7,863 nt of DNA from CAZXSK01 sp964642855. Lineage in GTDB: Bacteria > Planctomycetota > Phycisphaerae > SM23-33. The notes beneath the pieces are model-generated. The model worked only from the letters and a program-made list of their open reading frames with translations, did no database searches and was not told the DNA's origin. The first letter of the stretch is position 1, and every line of letters begins with the position of its first letter. This document shows, one piece after another, positions 1 through 7,134 of the stretch. The stretch covers positions 1-7,863 of the forward strand of contig CAZXSK010000098.1 of assembly GCA_964642855.1 (NCBI GenBank), read 5' to 3'. A program made the translations under genes and the position numbers.

Positions 1-1379
1 GGCTGCTCGCCGGCGTTGGCAACGATCTGGCGAAGCGGCTCGGCCAGGGCGCGATGCACGATCTGCACGCCGGTCTTCTCGTCTCCGCCGGCCGCCCGCA
101 TCTTCTCGAGCACCTTGCGGGCACGAATCAGCGCCACGCCGCCGCCGGGAAGAATGCCTTCCTCGATCGCCGCGCGGGTCGCGTGCAGGGCATCCTCGAT
201 GCGGGCCTTCTTCTCCTTCATCTCCGCTTCGGTAGCCGCACCGACGTTGATCTGCGCCACGCCGCCCGAGAGCTTCGCGAGGCGCTCCTGGAGCTTCTCG
301 CGGTCGTAGTCGCTGGTGGTCGTCTGGATCTGCTCGCGAATCTGCTCGCAGCGGGCCTGGATGTCCGACGTCTTGCCCGCACCCTCGACCATCGTGGTGT
401 TGTCGTTGTCGATCGTGACCTTCTTGACGGTGCCCAGGTCAGCCAGGGAAATCTTGTCCAGCTCGATCCCCAGGTCCTTGGTGAACACCTTCCCGCCGCT
501 GAGGATCGCGATGTCCTGCAGCATCGCCTTGCGACGGTCGCCGTAGCCCGGCGCCTTGATCGCACAAACGTCCAGGATGCCGCGCATCTTGTTGACCACC
601 AGCATCGCCAGCGCCTCGCCCTCGACGTCCTCGGCTACGATCAGCAGCGGACGCTTGGCCTGGGCGACCTTCTCCAGCAGCGGCACGAGTTTGGCGACGT
701 TGTTGATCTTGTCTTCGTAAAGCAGCACCAGGGGCTTGTCCAGCGAGCACTCCATGGCCTCCTGGTCGGTCACGAAGTGCGGCGAAAGGAACCCGCGGTC
801 GAACTGCATGCCCTCGACGACCTCGGTGGTGGTGTCGATGCTCTTGCCTTCTTCCACGGTAATCACGCCGTCCCGCCCGACCTTCTGGAACGCGTCGGCG
901 ATCCGCTTGCCGATCTCGGCGTCGTTGTTGGCGCTGATCGCTGCGACGGAGGCAATGTCCTCGCCGACCGGCGTGGACATCTTGCCCAGTTCCTCGACGA
1001 CCTTCTCCACGGCCTTGCGGATGCCCCTGGCCATCGCCATGGCGTCGGCGCCGGCGGCGAGGTTGCGGTATCCTTCCTTGAAGATCGCCTCGGCGAGCAC
1101 GGTCGCCGTGGTCGTGCCATCGCCGGCCAGGTCCGAGGTCTGCGACGCCGCTTCCTTGACCAACTGGGCGCCCAGGTTCTCGTTCTTGTCGGCCAGCTCG
1201 ATTTCCTCAGCTACGGTCACGCCATCCTTGGTCACCGTCGGGGCGCCCCATCCCTTGTCGAGGATGGCATTGCGTCCACGGGGACCCAGCGTGCTCTTGA
1301 CCGCGCGGGCGAGCTTCTCGACGCCGACCAGGAGCTTCTCCCGGGCGTCGGATTCAAACGCTAGCTGCTTCGCCGCCAT
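1..1379 (-). CDS. groL: Chaperonin GroEL (60 kDa), 3' end cut off by window edge
   Basis: ATP-dependent chaperonin that forms the double-ring folding chamber with GroES in the cytoplasm. About 459 residues are visible, starting MAAKQLAFESDAREKL; the family is about 540-550 aa, so roughly 85 C-terminal residues lie beyond base 1. Visible landmarks are TLGPRGRN (30-37), the catalytic-site Asp52 in VTKDGVTV, the nucleotide-binding GDGTTT (86-91), Asp396 in EDALHATRAA (equivalent to the ATP-hydrolysing Asp398 of the E. coli protein), and PGGGVAL soon after. The ATG at 1379 is preceded by AAAGGAGA with about 8 bases to the start, which fixes the start. The gene is divergent from the glycosyltransferase, so no groES lies directly upstream, and no CIRCE (HrcA) repeat is seen in the 327-base leader. 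The frame is intact. Family assignment is secure; whether this is the main or a second groEL copy cannot be told. Confidence 0.97.
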   Translation of the reverse strand, partial: MAAKQLAFESDAREKLLVGVEKLARAVKSTLGPRGRNAILDKGWGAPTVTKDGVTVAEEIELADKNENLGAQLVKEAASQTSDLAGDGTTTATVLAEAIFKEGYRNLAAGADAMAMARGIRKAVEKVVEELGKMSTPVGEDIASVAAISANNDAEIGKRIADAFQKVGRDGVITVEEGKSIDTTTEVVEGMQFDRGFLSPHFVTDQEAMECSLDKPLVLLYEDKINNVAKLVPLLEKVAQAKRPLLIVAEDVEGEALAMLVVNKMRGILDVCAIKAPGYGDRRKAMLQDIAILSGGKVFTKDLGIELDKISLADLGTVKKVTIDNDNTTMVEGAGKTSDIQARCEQIREQIQTTTSDYDREKLQERLAKLSGGVAQINVGAATEAEMKEKKARIEDALHATRAAIEEGILPGGGVALIRARKVLEKMRAAGGDEKTGVQIVHRALAEPLRQIVANAGEQ

Positions 1380-1382
1380 GTG

Positions 1383-1407
1383 TTGATTCTCCTTTCACTG
1401 GAATCAA
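1383..1407 (-). promoter_or_regulatory. Hairpin enclosing the groEL ribosome binding site
   Basis: In the groEL mRNA, TTGATTC (1407-1401 on the minus strand) pairs perfectly with GAATCAA (1389-1383). The 11-base loop CAGTGAAAGGA holds most of the Shine-Dalgarno AAAGGAG, and the start codon follows only three bases after the stem. The stem has five A-T and two G-C pairs, weak compared with the GC-rich surroundings. The pairing is directly visible; a role as an RNA thermometer is inference. Confidence 0.5.
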
Positions 1408-1422
1408 AACGTCTTGGTATTC

Positions 1423-1435
1423 CCTGCTGTGCAGG
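1423..1435 (-). repeat. Short GC hairpin in groEL leader
   Basis: Perfect inverted repeat CCTGC-TGT-GCAGG (same form on both strands apart from the loop), 44-56 bases upstream of the groEL start. It would form a 5-bp stem with a 3-base loop in the untranslated leader, between the ribosome-binding-site hairpin and the larger hairpin further upstream. Confidence 0.4.
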
Positions 1436-1462
1436 CAGTGTTCCTTCACTCATCTCAGGCAA

Positions 1463-1492
1463 AGCGCCCACGCCGCTAACAGCGCGGGCGCT
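1463..1492 (-). repeat. Strong GC-rich inverted repeat upstream of groEL
   Basis: Arms AGCGCCCACGC (1463-1473) and GCGCGGGCGCT (1482-1492) match at 10 of 11 positions with an 8-base loop. It does not match CIRCE (TTAGCACTC-N9-GAGTGCTAA). It could be a hairpin in the groEL leader or a DNA-level operator. It lies about 85-115 bases upstream of the groEL start. There is no T-run on either side, so it is not a convincing terminator. Confidence 0.45.
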
Positions 1493-1542
1493 CCGTCCTG
1501 TGCCCTTCAGCAAGCAACAGCCATGCCGGGAATCGCAAACCA

Positions 1543-1572
1543 ATGCAAAGAAAGACCTTTGCGAGATTTCAA
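1543..1572 (-). promoter_or_regulatory. Weak candidate groEL promoter
   Basis: On the minus strand TTGAAA (1572-1567) and TTGCAT (1548-1543) are separated by 18 bases. The -35 matches 5 of 6 consensus bases and the -10 only 3 of 6. If used, the transcript would start near 1536 and have a leader of about 155 bases containing all three hairpins. No clear heat-shock sigma-32 pattern (CTTGAA with CCCCAT) is present. Confidence 0.25.
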
Positions 1573-1671
1573 CAGGTTACCCACAACCCCCCGCACCTGC
1601 CAAACCTGCCACCCACGAACCCCGCCTGCCGTTTTTGACAGCGACCGCCCCCGCCCTGGCCACGCGGCCTC

Positions 1672-1700
1672 TTTACCCGCCCGGCCGGCGAGCGTACCAT
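1672..1700 (+). promoter_or_regulatory. Promoter for a leaderless glycosyltransferase mRNA
   Basis: TTTACC (1672-1677), a 17-base spacer and TACCAT (1695-1700) give a sigma-70-type promoter with 4 of 6 matches in each box. The -10 box ends six bases before the GTG at 1707, so transcription would begin at or next to the start codon. This fits the lack of any Shine-Dalgarno before that GTG. A perfect TTGACA at 1635-1640 has no -10 box at a usable distance. Confidence 0.45.
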
Positions 1701-1706
1701 CACGCC

Positions 1707-2936
1707 GTGAGCGATCGGCGACCACAAAAGACCTTCCTGCTGGTGACCCTCGGGACGGCCGGGGATATCAAGCCCTTTGTCGCGCTGGCAGCTGCCATCC
1801 GCGACCTCGGACACCGACCGGTCCTGCTGCTGAACCCTGCCGTCCGCGACCAGGCCGAGCGTCACCGGCTCGAATCGCGCCCGGTGGGCAGGCCGATGGA
1901 CGCCGACGAGCTGATCGCCCAATGTCCCCGGTACGTGAGCCTGCGCGGGGCGAAGCTGGTCTTCCGCGATATCTTCCTGGCCTTGGCGGACACGTACCGC
2001 CAGCGGACACTCACGCTGATCGAGGAAGAAAGCCCCGCCGCCGTCGTCTGCCACGCCGGGGCCTTCGGCAGCGTGTGGGCAGCCGACCAGGCCGGTGTGC
2101 CCCGAGCGGCCGTTCACCTCTCGCCGACATCGCTGCTCTCGCGGGAGGACCAACGTCGCCTGCGCTCCTGGCCGGCAAGAATGCTGACTTCCATGGTCCT
2201 GGCAGAGGGCAAGCGCTGGGCGCGGAAACAGCTCCGCAACTACTGCGTGAATCTGGAGCTGAGCAGCCCGGGAGAGGCGCTGAACCACCTGTTCGGCGGG
2301 GGCGACCTGCTGTTGGGACTCTGGTCGCCGCGCTTCCGGCCCAGGGCGGGCGATGATCCGGCGAACTTGCGCGTGTGCGGATTCCCGCACCCGCTGGAAA
2401 CGCGCGCGTGCCCCCAGCCGGTCGACGACTTCCTCCGCGACGGCCCGCCGCCGGTGGTCTTCTCGCTTGGGACCTCGGCCGTTCACGTAGCCGGAGACTT
2501 CTACCTCCGCGCAGCCGAGGCCTGCCGGATGCTCGGCGTGCGTGGCCTGCTGCTGCGCGGGCCCTGCAGCACGCCCCCGCTGCCCGGGGTGGTGATGTCG
2601 GCTGCCTGGGCTCCACACGACTACGTGCTGGCCAGGGCTGCGGGAATGGTCCACCACGGCGGCATTGGCTGCAGCGGTCAGCAGCTTCGTGCGGGTCTGC
2701 CCGGGCTGACGATTCCCTTCGGGCACGATCAGTTCGACAATGGCGCCTGGCTGCGACGCCTGGGGGTCTCGCGGTCGATCTGGCAGCGGCGCGTAACGGC
2801 CAGGCGCCTGGCGGGGGCACTGCGCGCGGTGCTCAGCGACCAGGCCCGCCGGAGGGCGGCGGACCTCGGCCAGGCGATTCGCCGAGAGCCCGACGGAGCA
2901 GCCGTCGCCGGGCGGATTCTGTGCGAGACGTTCTGA
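1707..2936 (+). CDS. GT-B fold glycosyltransferase, UGT/MGT-like (GT1 type)
   Basis: Predicted cytoplasmic or peripheral glycosyltransferase that transfers a sugar from a nucleotide donor to a lipid or small-molecule acceptor; the acceptor is unknown. The product is 409 aa, normal for the family. The N-terminal Rossmann half begins with LLVTLGTAGDIKPF (11-24), the usual acceptor-domain opening. The C-terminal half has VVFSLGTS (250-257) and the donor-binding block HHGGIG (316-321) running to PFGHDQFDN (337-345), with the His-Asp-Gln/Asn pattern of GT1 enzymes. There is no signal peptide or membrane segment. The frame is open back to 1380, but no good start exists there and similarity begins only after 1707, so GTG at 1707 is chosen. 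It has no Shine-Dalgarno and looks leaderless. The next gene, cysK, is 108 bases downstream on the same strand with its own likely -10 box. No other sugar or natural-product genes are nearby, so context does not reveal the acceptor. Confidence 0.85.
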   Translation: MSDRRPQKTFLLVTLGTAGDIKPFVALAAAIRDLGHRPVLLLNPAVRDQAERHRLESRPVGRPMDADELIAQCPRYVSLRGAKLVFRDIFLALADTYRQRTLTLIEEESPAAVVCHAGAFGSVWAADQAGVPRAAVHLSPTSLLSREDQRRLRSWPARMLTSMVLAEGKRWARKQLRNYCVNLELSSPGEALNHLFGGGDLLLGLWSPRFRPRAGDDPANLRVCGFPHPLETRACPQPVDDFLRDGPPPVVFSLGTSAVHVAGDFYLRAAEACRMLGVRGLLLRGPCSTPPLPGVVMSAAWAPHDYVLARAAGMVHHGGIGCSGQQLRAGLPGLTIPFGHDQFDNGAWLRRLGVSRSIWQRRVTARRLAGALRAVLSDQARRRAADLGQAIRREPDGAAVAGRILCETF

Positions 2937-2952
2937 GTTCTTCCGTCGGCCG

Positions 2953-2975
2953 GTGGGGGGTCAGTTTTTCCCCAC
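2953..2975. repeat. Inverted repeat between glycosyltransferase and cysK
   Basis: GTGGGG (2953-2958) and CCCCAC (2970-2975) are perfect 6-bp arms around an 11-base loop that ends in TTTTT. It sits 17-39 bases after the glycosyltransferase stop and just upstream of the cysK -10 box, covering where a -35 box would be. The T-run is in the loop rather than after the stem, so it is not a standard terminator. It may be an operator or a weak terminator. Confidence 0.35.
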
Positions 2976-2992
2976 ACGTGGCGTCGGCGCGG

Positions 2993-2998
2993 TATGAT
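2993..2998 (+). promoter_or_regulatory. Probable -10 box of the cysK promoter
   Basis: TATGAT matches the TATAAT consensus at 5 of 6 positions. No good -35 hexamer lies 16-18 bases upstream, where the sequence is the CCCCAC arm of an inverted repeat, so an activator or a weak -35 may be involved. The start of transcription would be near 3005, giving a leader of about 40 bases that includes a small GC hairpin (CCCGC 3013-3017 with GCGGG 3021-3025). Confidence 0.45.
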
Positions 2999-3044
2999 TT
3001 GCGTTTCGCGACCCCGCGGTGCGGGTGGATGGAGGAGTGCACGC

Positions 3045-3932
3045 ATGCTGACCGACAACATCCTGGACCTGATCGGCAACACGCCGCTGCTGAAGCTCGG
3101 GCAGGAGCGGATCTTCGCCAAGGCGGAGTTCCTCAACCCCGGCGGCAGCGTGAAGGACCGCGTCGCCTGGGCGATGATCGAAGGTGCCCGGCGCGATGGC
3201 AGACTCACCGACGATACCGTCGTCGTCGAGCCGACAAGCGGCAATACGGGCATCGGCCTGTCGCTGGTGGGAAGGCTCGCCGGGCTCGGCGTACGGATCA
3301 TCATGCCCGAGAACATGTCCGAGGAACGCAAGAAGCTCATCCGGGCGCTGGGGGCGGACCTGGTGCTCACCCCGGCCGACGAGAGCATTGACGGCTCGGT
3401 CCGCGTTGCCCGCGCCATGGCCGAGGAAGACCCCAACGTGTGGATGCCCAACCAGTTCGAAAACCCCGACAACCCGCGCGTGCACTACGAGCAGACAGCC
3501 TCGGAGTTGTGGCGGCAGATGACCGGTGACGTCGACGTGTTCGTCGCGGGCGTCGGCTCGGGGGGCACCCTCCAGGGCGTCGGACGCTTCCTTCGCGAAC
3601 ACCGGCCGGGCGTGAAGATCGTCGCCGTCGAACCGCGGAACGTCTCTGCCCTGCTGGGACACGAGCCGGGCCTTCACCAGATCCAGGGCATCGGCGACGG
3701 GTTCATTCCGGCCGTGCTCGACGTGAATCTCGTCGACGAGGTTATCGAGGTCACCGACGAGGACGCCATCGAGACGACCCGCGCGTTGGGTCGGGATCAC
3801 GGCCTGCTGGTGGGGATTTCGTCGGGGGCGAATGTCTGGGCTGCCCGCCGGCTGGCTGAAAGCCATGAGGGAAACATCGCGACCGTCCTGCCGGACCGTG
3901 CCGAGCGGTATTTCTCGACGGCCCTTCTGTAA
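3045..3932 (+). CDS. cysK: Cysteine synthase (O-acetylserine sulfhydrylase), PLP enzyme
   Basis: Makes L-cysteine from O-acetyl-L-serine and sulfide in the cytoplasm, the last step of cysteine synthesis. The 295-aa fold-type II PLP enzyme has the Schiff-base Lys37 in NPGGSVKDR, the substrate loop TSGNTG (64-69), the phosphate-binding loop GSGGT (171-175) and SSGAN (259-263), whose Ser contacts the PLP ring nitrogen. IQGIGDGFIP before the C-terminal part and the ending close to ERYFSTAL are typical of CysK rather than CysM. The length is slightly short for CysK (about 305-325 aa). The start at 3045 follows GGAGGAG with 7 bases between; an in-frame open stretch upstream has no comparable signal. 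A cystathionine beta-synthase or O-phosphoserine-using variant cannot be excluded from sequence alone. Convergent with the GAF gene. Confidence 0.93.
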   Translation: MLTDNILDLIGNTPLLKLGQERIFAKAEFLNPGGSVKDRVAWAMIEGARRDGRLTDDTVVVEPTSGNTGIGLSLVGRLAGLGVRIIMPENMSEERKKLIRALGADLVLTPADESIDGSVRVARAMAEEDPNVWMPNQFENPDNPRVHYEQTASELWRQMTGDVDVFVAGVGSGGTLQGVGRFLREHRPGVKIVAVEPRNVSALLGHEPGLHQIQGIGDGFIPAVLDVNLVDEVIEVTDEDAIETTRALGRDHGLLVGISSGANVWAARRLAESHEGNIATVLPDRAERYFSTALL

Positions 3933-3935
3933 GGC

Positions 3936-3960
3936 AACCCACCCGGGCCCGTCGGGGGTT
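3936..3960. terminator. Possible bidirectional terminator between convergent genes
   Basis: The 39-base gap between the cysK and GAF stop codons contains AACCCACCCG (3936-3945) that can pair, with a small bulge, to CGGGGGTT (3953-3960). Its position between convergent genes suits a shared terminator. No T-run of note follows in either direction, so the call is weak. Confidence 0.35.
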
Positions 3961-3971
3961 CATCACCCAGC

Positions 3972-4664
3972 CTACGCCAGGCCCGGGCGTGCGCTGCGGG
4001 CCTTGCCCTTCGGGCCGTGGACGTCCGGGAACATCTCGCCGGCGCACTCGGGGCACAGCCCGTGGGAGAATACCAGGTCCGAGTGCAGGGCGAGGTAGTC
4101 CTCGACCTGCTGCCAGTAGCCGTCGTCGTCGCGGACGTGTTTGCACTTGGCGCAGATCGGAATGATTCGCCGAAGCCGGCGGATTTCGTCGAGCTGGGCC
4201 TGGAGCCTGCGGTTCTGGGCCGTCACGGCCAGGTGACTTTCGACAACCTCGCGAAACTGCTCCATCAGGCGTTCGTGGCGGGCGTCGTACGGGTTCTCCT
4301 TGCGGTCCAGCACGCAGATCGTGCCGAAAATCTCCCCGCCCGGCCAGCGGATCGGATAGCCCATGTACGAAACCATGCCGTGGTCGATCTCGGGGGCATT
4401 CTGCCATCGCGGGCTCTTGCGGGCGTCGGACACCCGCACGGGCTGTTTCGTCCGCACGACCTCCTCGCAATAGTGGTTGGTGACATTGGCGCTCATGCCG
4501 GCCTCGTACGGATTGCCCTCCGTGCGGCTGGCACGGACCACCTCGCCGTGGGGCAGTTCGATCCGCGTAATGATCGCCGAGGGCACCTCGATGACCTCGG
4601 CCATCAGCTCCACGATGTTCTGCCACTTGTCCAGCAGGTCGCTCGGGATGGGGATGTCTGTCAT
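3972..4664 (-). CDS. GAF-domain sensor-like protein with C-terminal CxxC...CxxC module
   Basis: A 230-aa cytoplasmic protein. Residues about 8-148 form a GAF domain: an opening helix LLDKWQNIVELMAEV, then NHYCEEVV (63-70), the SDARKSPRW segment (79-87) and GEIFGTICVLD (110-120) as the last strands. A short coiled-coil-like helix (about 143-166) leads to a small module with C171-x2-C174 and C204-x2-C207, around DDDGYW (179-184) and FSHGLCPEC (199-207). Four cysteines in this spacing suggest a structural zinc or similar metal site. The ligand of the GAF domain and the output are unknown; there is no kinase, cyclase or helix-turn-helix domain. ATG at 4664 is chosen because the family-like sequence starts there; the frame extends to an ATG at 4829, but that would overlap trpA. 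Only a weak Shine-Dalgarno-like GGGG precedes 4664. It lies 154 bases after trpA on the same strand, with several palindromes between. Confidence 0.8.
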   Translation of the reverse strand: MTDIPIPSDLLDKWQNIVELMAEVIEVPSAIITRIELPHGEVVRASRTEGNPYEAGMSANVTNHYCEEVVRTKQPVRVSDARKSPRWQNAPEIDHGMVSYMGYPIRWPGGEIFGTICVLDRKENPYDARHERLMEQFREVVESHLAVTAQNRRLQAQLDEIRRLRRIIPICAKCKHVRDDDGYWQQVEDYLALHSDLVFSHGLCPECAGEMFPDVHGPKGKARSARPGLA

Positions 4665-4688
4665 GTCACTGCCCCGCTGTTGAGGAAG

Positions 4689-4767
4689 ACCCGGACCGGG
4701 TTCGATGCGCTCTGCACTGCCCACAGAGCCTATCGGATCGGCGCTTGATTCTGCGCCCGGAATTCCG
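4689..4767. repeat. Three palindromes in the trpA to GAF gap
   Basis: The 154-base gap 4665-4818 holds three perfect inverted repeats: ACCCGG-A-CCGGGT (4689-4701), GCTCTG with CAGAGC around a 9-base loop (4709-4729), and CGGAATTCCG (4758-4767). The middle one could fold as an RNA hairpin after trpA but lacks a U-run. The first, with one central base, is more like a DNA operator and lies 25-37 bases upstream of the GAF start. No clear -35/-10 pair was found for the GAF gene. Confidence 0.4.
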
Positions 4768-4818
4768 ATTTCTTTCGCCATTCGGATTGATTTCCGCTTG
4801 GGTCTCCCGGCCGGCGAT

Positions 4819-5640
4819 TCATTCGGCAATCGGTGCGAGCAGCTCGCCGACGAATTCGCCCACCGCAGCCACCAGCTCGTCGCGCGGTTTGTCGCGGAAA
4901 GCGGTGATCCGCTTGACGATCGCCGAGCCGACGATGGCCCCGTCGGCCACGTCGCAGACGGTGCGGACCATCTGGCCGGTGGAGATCCCGAAGCCCACGC
5001 AGATCGGCGTGTCGGTGTGTTCCCGCAGGCGGGCGACGCCGTCGATCGTCGCCTGGGGCAGGCGGTCGCGCTCGCCGGTGATGCCCACCACCGACATGTA
5101 GTAGATGAACCCGGTGCAGTGGCGGGCGATGGCCTGCTGGCGATCCCACGGCGTGTTGGGCGAGATCAGCATGATGTTCGCCAGGTTCGCCTCCGACGCG
5201 CGGGTCTCCAGGCCGGCTGCCTCCTCGACCGACAGGTCGGGCACGATCAGCCCGTCGAACCCCGCCTCCCGCGCGGCTTCGATGTACGCCTGAACGCCCC
5301 GGCGATACACAATCGAGTAGCTGACCATCGAGATCAGCCCGAGCTGCCCGCCCGCGTCGCGGTAGGCCTTCACCGCCCGGAAGATTTCATCGACGGTCAG
5401 CCCGCCGGCCAGTGCTTCGACATACGACGCCTGAATCGTGGGCCCGTCGGCGATGGGGTCGGAGAACGGAATGCCCAGCTCGCAGACCTGCGCACCGCGG
5501 GCTTCGAAATCCTTCAGCAGCGCGACGGTGGTCTCCATGTCCGGATAGCCAGCCGTGATGAACGGCAGCAGCGACTTGCCGCCCCGCCGGCGCTTCTCCG
5601 CCAACGCCTGCACGATTCGATTGTTCTTCAGTTCGCTCAT
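4819..5640 (-). CDS. trpA: Tryptophan synthase alpha chain
   Basis: Cleaves indole-3-glycerol phosphate to indole and glyceraldehyde 3-phosphate; indole is channelled to TrpB in the alpha2-beta2 complex. The 273-aa TIM-barrel protein has LLPFITAGYPD (24-34), catalytic Glu54 in CELGIPFSDP and Asp65 in IADGPTIQ (equivalent to Glu49 and Asp60 of the E. coli enzyme). VGFGIS and GAIVGSAIV near the C-terminus form the phosphate-binding part. The start is uncertain. ATG at 5640 begins MSELKNNRIVQAL and has GGGGGA about 10 bases upstream. ATG at 5664, eight codons earlier, overlaps the trpB stop as ATGA, allowing translational coupling, but has no Shine-Dalgarno and adds residues unlike other TrpA proteins. 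It is second in the trpBA operon. Confidence 0.95.
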   Translation of the reverse strand: MSELKNNRIVQALAEKRRRGGKSLLPFITAGYPDMETTVALLKDFEARGAQVCELGIPFSDPIADGPTIQASYVEALAGGLTVDEIFRAVKAYRDAGGQLGLISMVSYSIVYRRGVQAYIEAAREAGFDGLIVPDLSVEEAAGLETRASEANLANIMLISPNTPWDRQQAIARHCTGFIYYMSVVGITGERDRLPQATIDGVARLREHTDTPICVGFGISTGQMVRTVCDVADGAIVGSAIVKRITAFRDKPRDELVAAVGEFVGELLAPIAE

Positions 5641-5660
5641 GGTCGTCCGGTCCCCCATGT

Positions 5661-6872
<1,212 letters not shown>

Positions 6873-6898
6873 GACGATCTCCTGGGAATCGTTAGGCC

Positions 6899-6990
6899 GG
6901 CGGGGTGGATGCGTCCTCCCGCCTCGGTGCAGAATACTCGCTGTCCCCGGCTGGGGGTAGGTGGAATGTGCGATCAGGCGCAGCCGCGCC
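6899..6990 (-). promoter_or_regulatory. Candidate trp attenuator hairpins upstream of trpB
   Basis: Three stems follow the Trp codons of the leader ORF. Stem A is GGCGC-loop-GCGCC (6990-6977) and covers the second Trp codon up to the stop codon. Stem B is CCCC-AGCC-GGGG (6956-6945). Stem C is GGCGGG (6923-6918) with CCCGCC (6904-6899), plus an inner GGA/TCC, ending 15 bases before the trpB Shine-Dalgarno. A and B can also pair with each other: CGGCTG (6986-6981) with CAGCCG (6953-6948). B and C can pair through GCCGG with CCGGC. Mutually exclusive pairings are typical of attenuators. No U-run follows stem C, so control by classical termination is not shown. Confidence 0.45.
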
Positions 6991-7075
6991 AGGCCCAACT
7001 CGCGCGCCCGGGAAATGTCCGCCGCTGAGGGCGGGAACTGACCGGGCCGGAATGTCCGAGATTGATGGCGTTCAT
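6974..7075 (-). CDS. Putative trp leader peptide with a Trp-Ala-Trp motif
   Basis: A 33-codon ORF (ATG at 7075, TGA at 6974) between the trp promoter and trpB, ending 101 bases before the trpB start. It begins MNAINLGHSG and ends with ASWAWRGCA, placing Trp codons 27 and 29 close to the stop, as in known trp leader peptides. GGGAGG lies four bases before the ATG, but the predicted -10 box is so close (10 bases) that the mRNA may start after this sequence, making translation nearly leaderless. The peptide would serve to sense charged Trp-tRNA by ribosome stalling. The ORF, its Trp codons and its position are visible; expression and stalling are inferred. Confidence 0.5.
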   Translation of the reverse strand: MNAINLGHSGPVSSRPQRRTFPGRASWAWRGCA

Positions 7076-7085
7076 CGCACCTCCC

Positions 7086-7114
7086 AGCGTATCCGACCGT
7101 CCGGTTTGTGTCAA
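7086..7114 (-). promoter_or_regulatory. Promoter of the trpBA operon
   Basis: On the minus strand a perfect TTGACA (7114-7109) is followed after exactly 17 bases by TACGCT (7091-7086), a weak -10 box of the TAnnnT kind. Transcription would start around 7080-7078, directly before the leader ORF ATG at 7075. No TrpR-type operator is seen. Confidence 0.55.
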
Positions 7115-7134
7115 CGCCGACAGACCTTCGCCCG

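Noticed and set aside
54..1364. Long plus-strand open frame (436 codons) opposite groEL
   Set aside because: It is an exact antisense shadow of groEL in GC-rich DNA, rich in Arg, Leu, Asp and His, with no recognisable domain.
1380..1706. In-frame upstream extension of the glycosyltransferase to an ATG at 1380
   Set aside because: That ATG overlaps the groEL start region and has no ribosome binding site; the extension is low-complexity and would cover the whole groEL leader.
1569..2820. Long minus-strand open frames opposite the glycosyltransferase
   Set aside because: The plus-strand frame carries clear GT-B motifs; the antisense frames are Arg/Pro/Gly-rich without motifs.
4017..4748. Plus-strand open frame opposite the GAF gene
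   Set aside because: Antisense shadow without motifs; the minus strand has a clear GAF domain and cysteine pattern.
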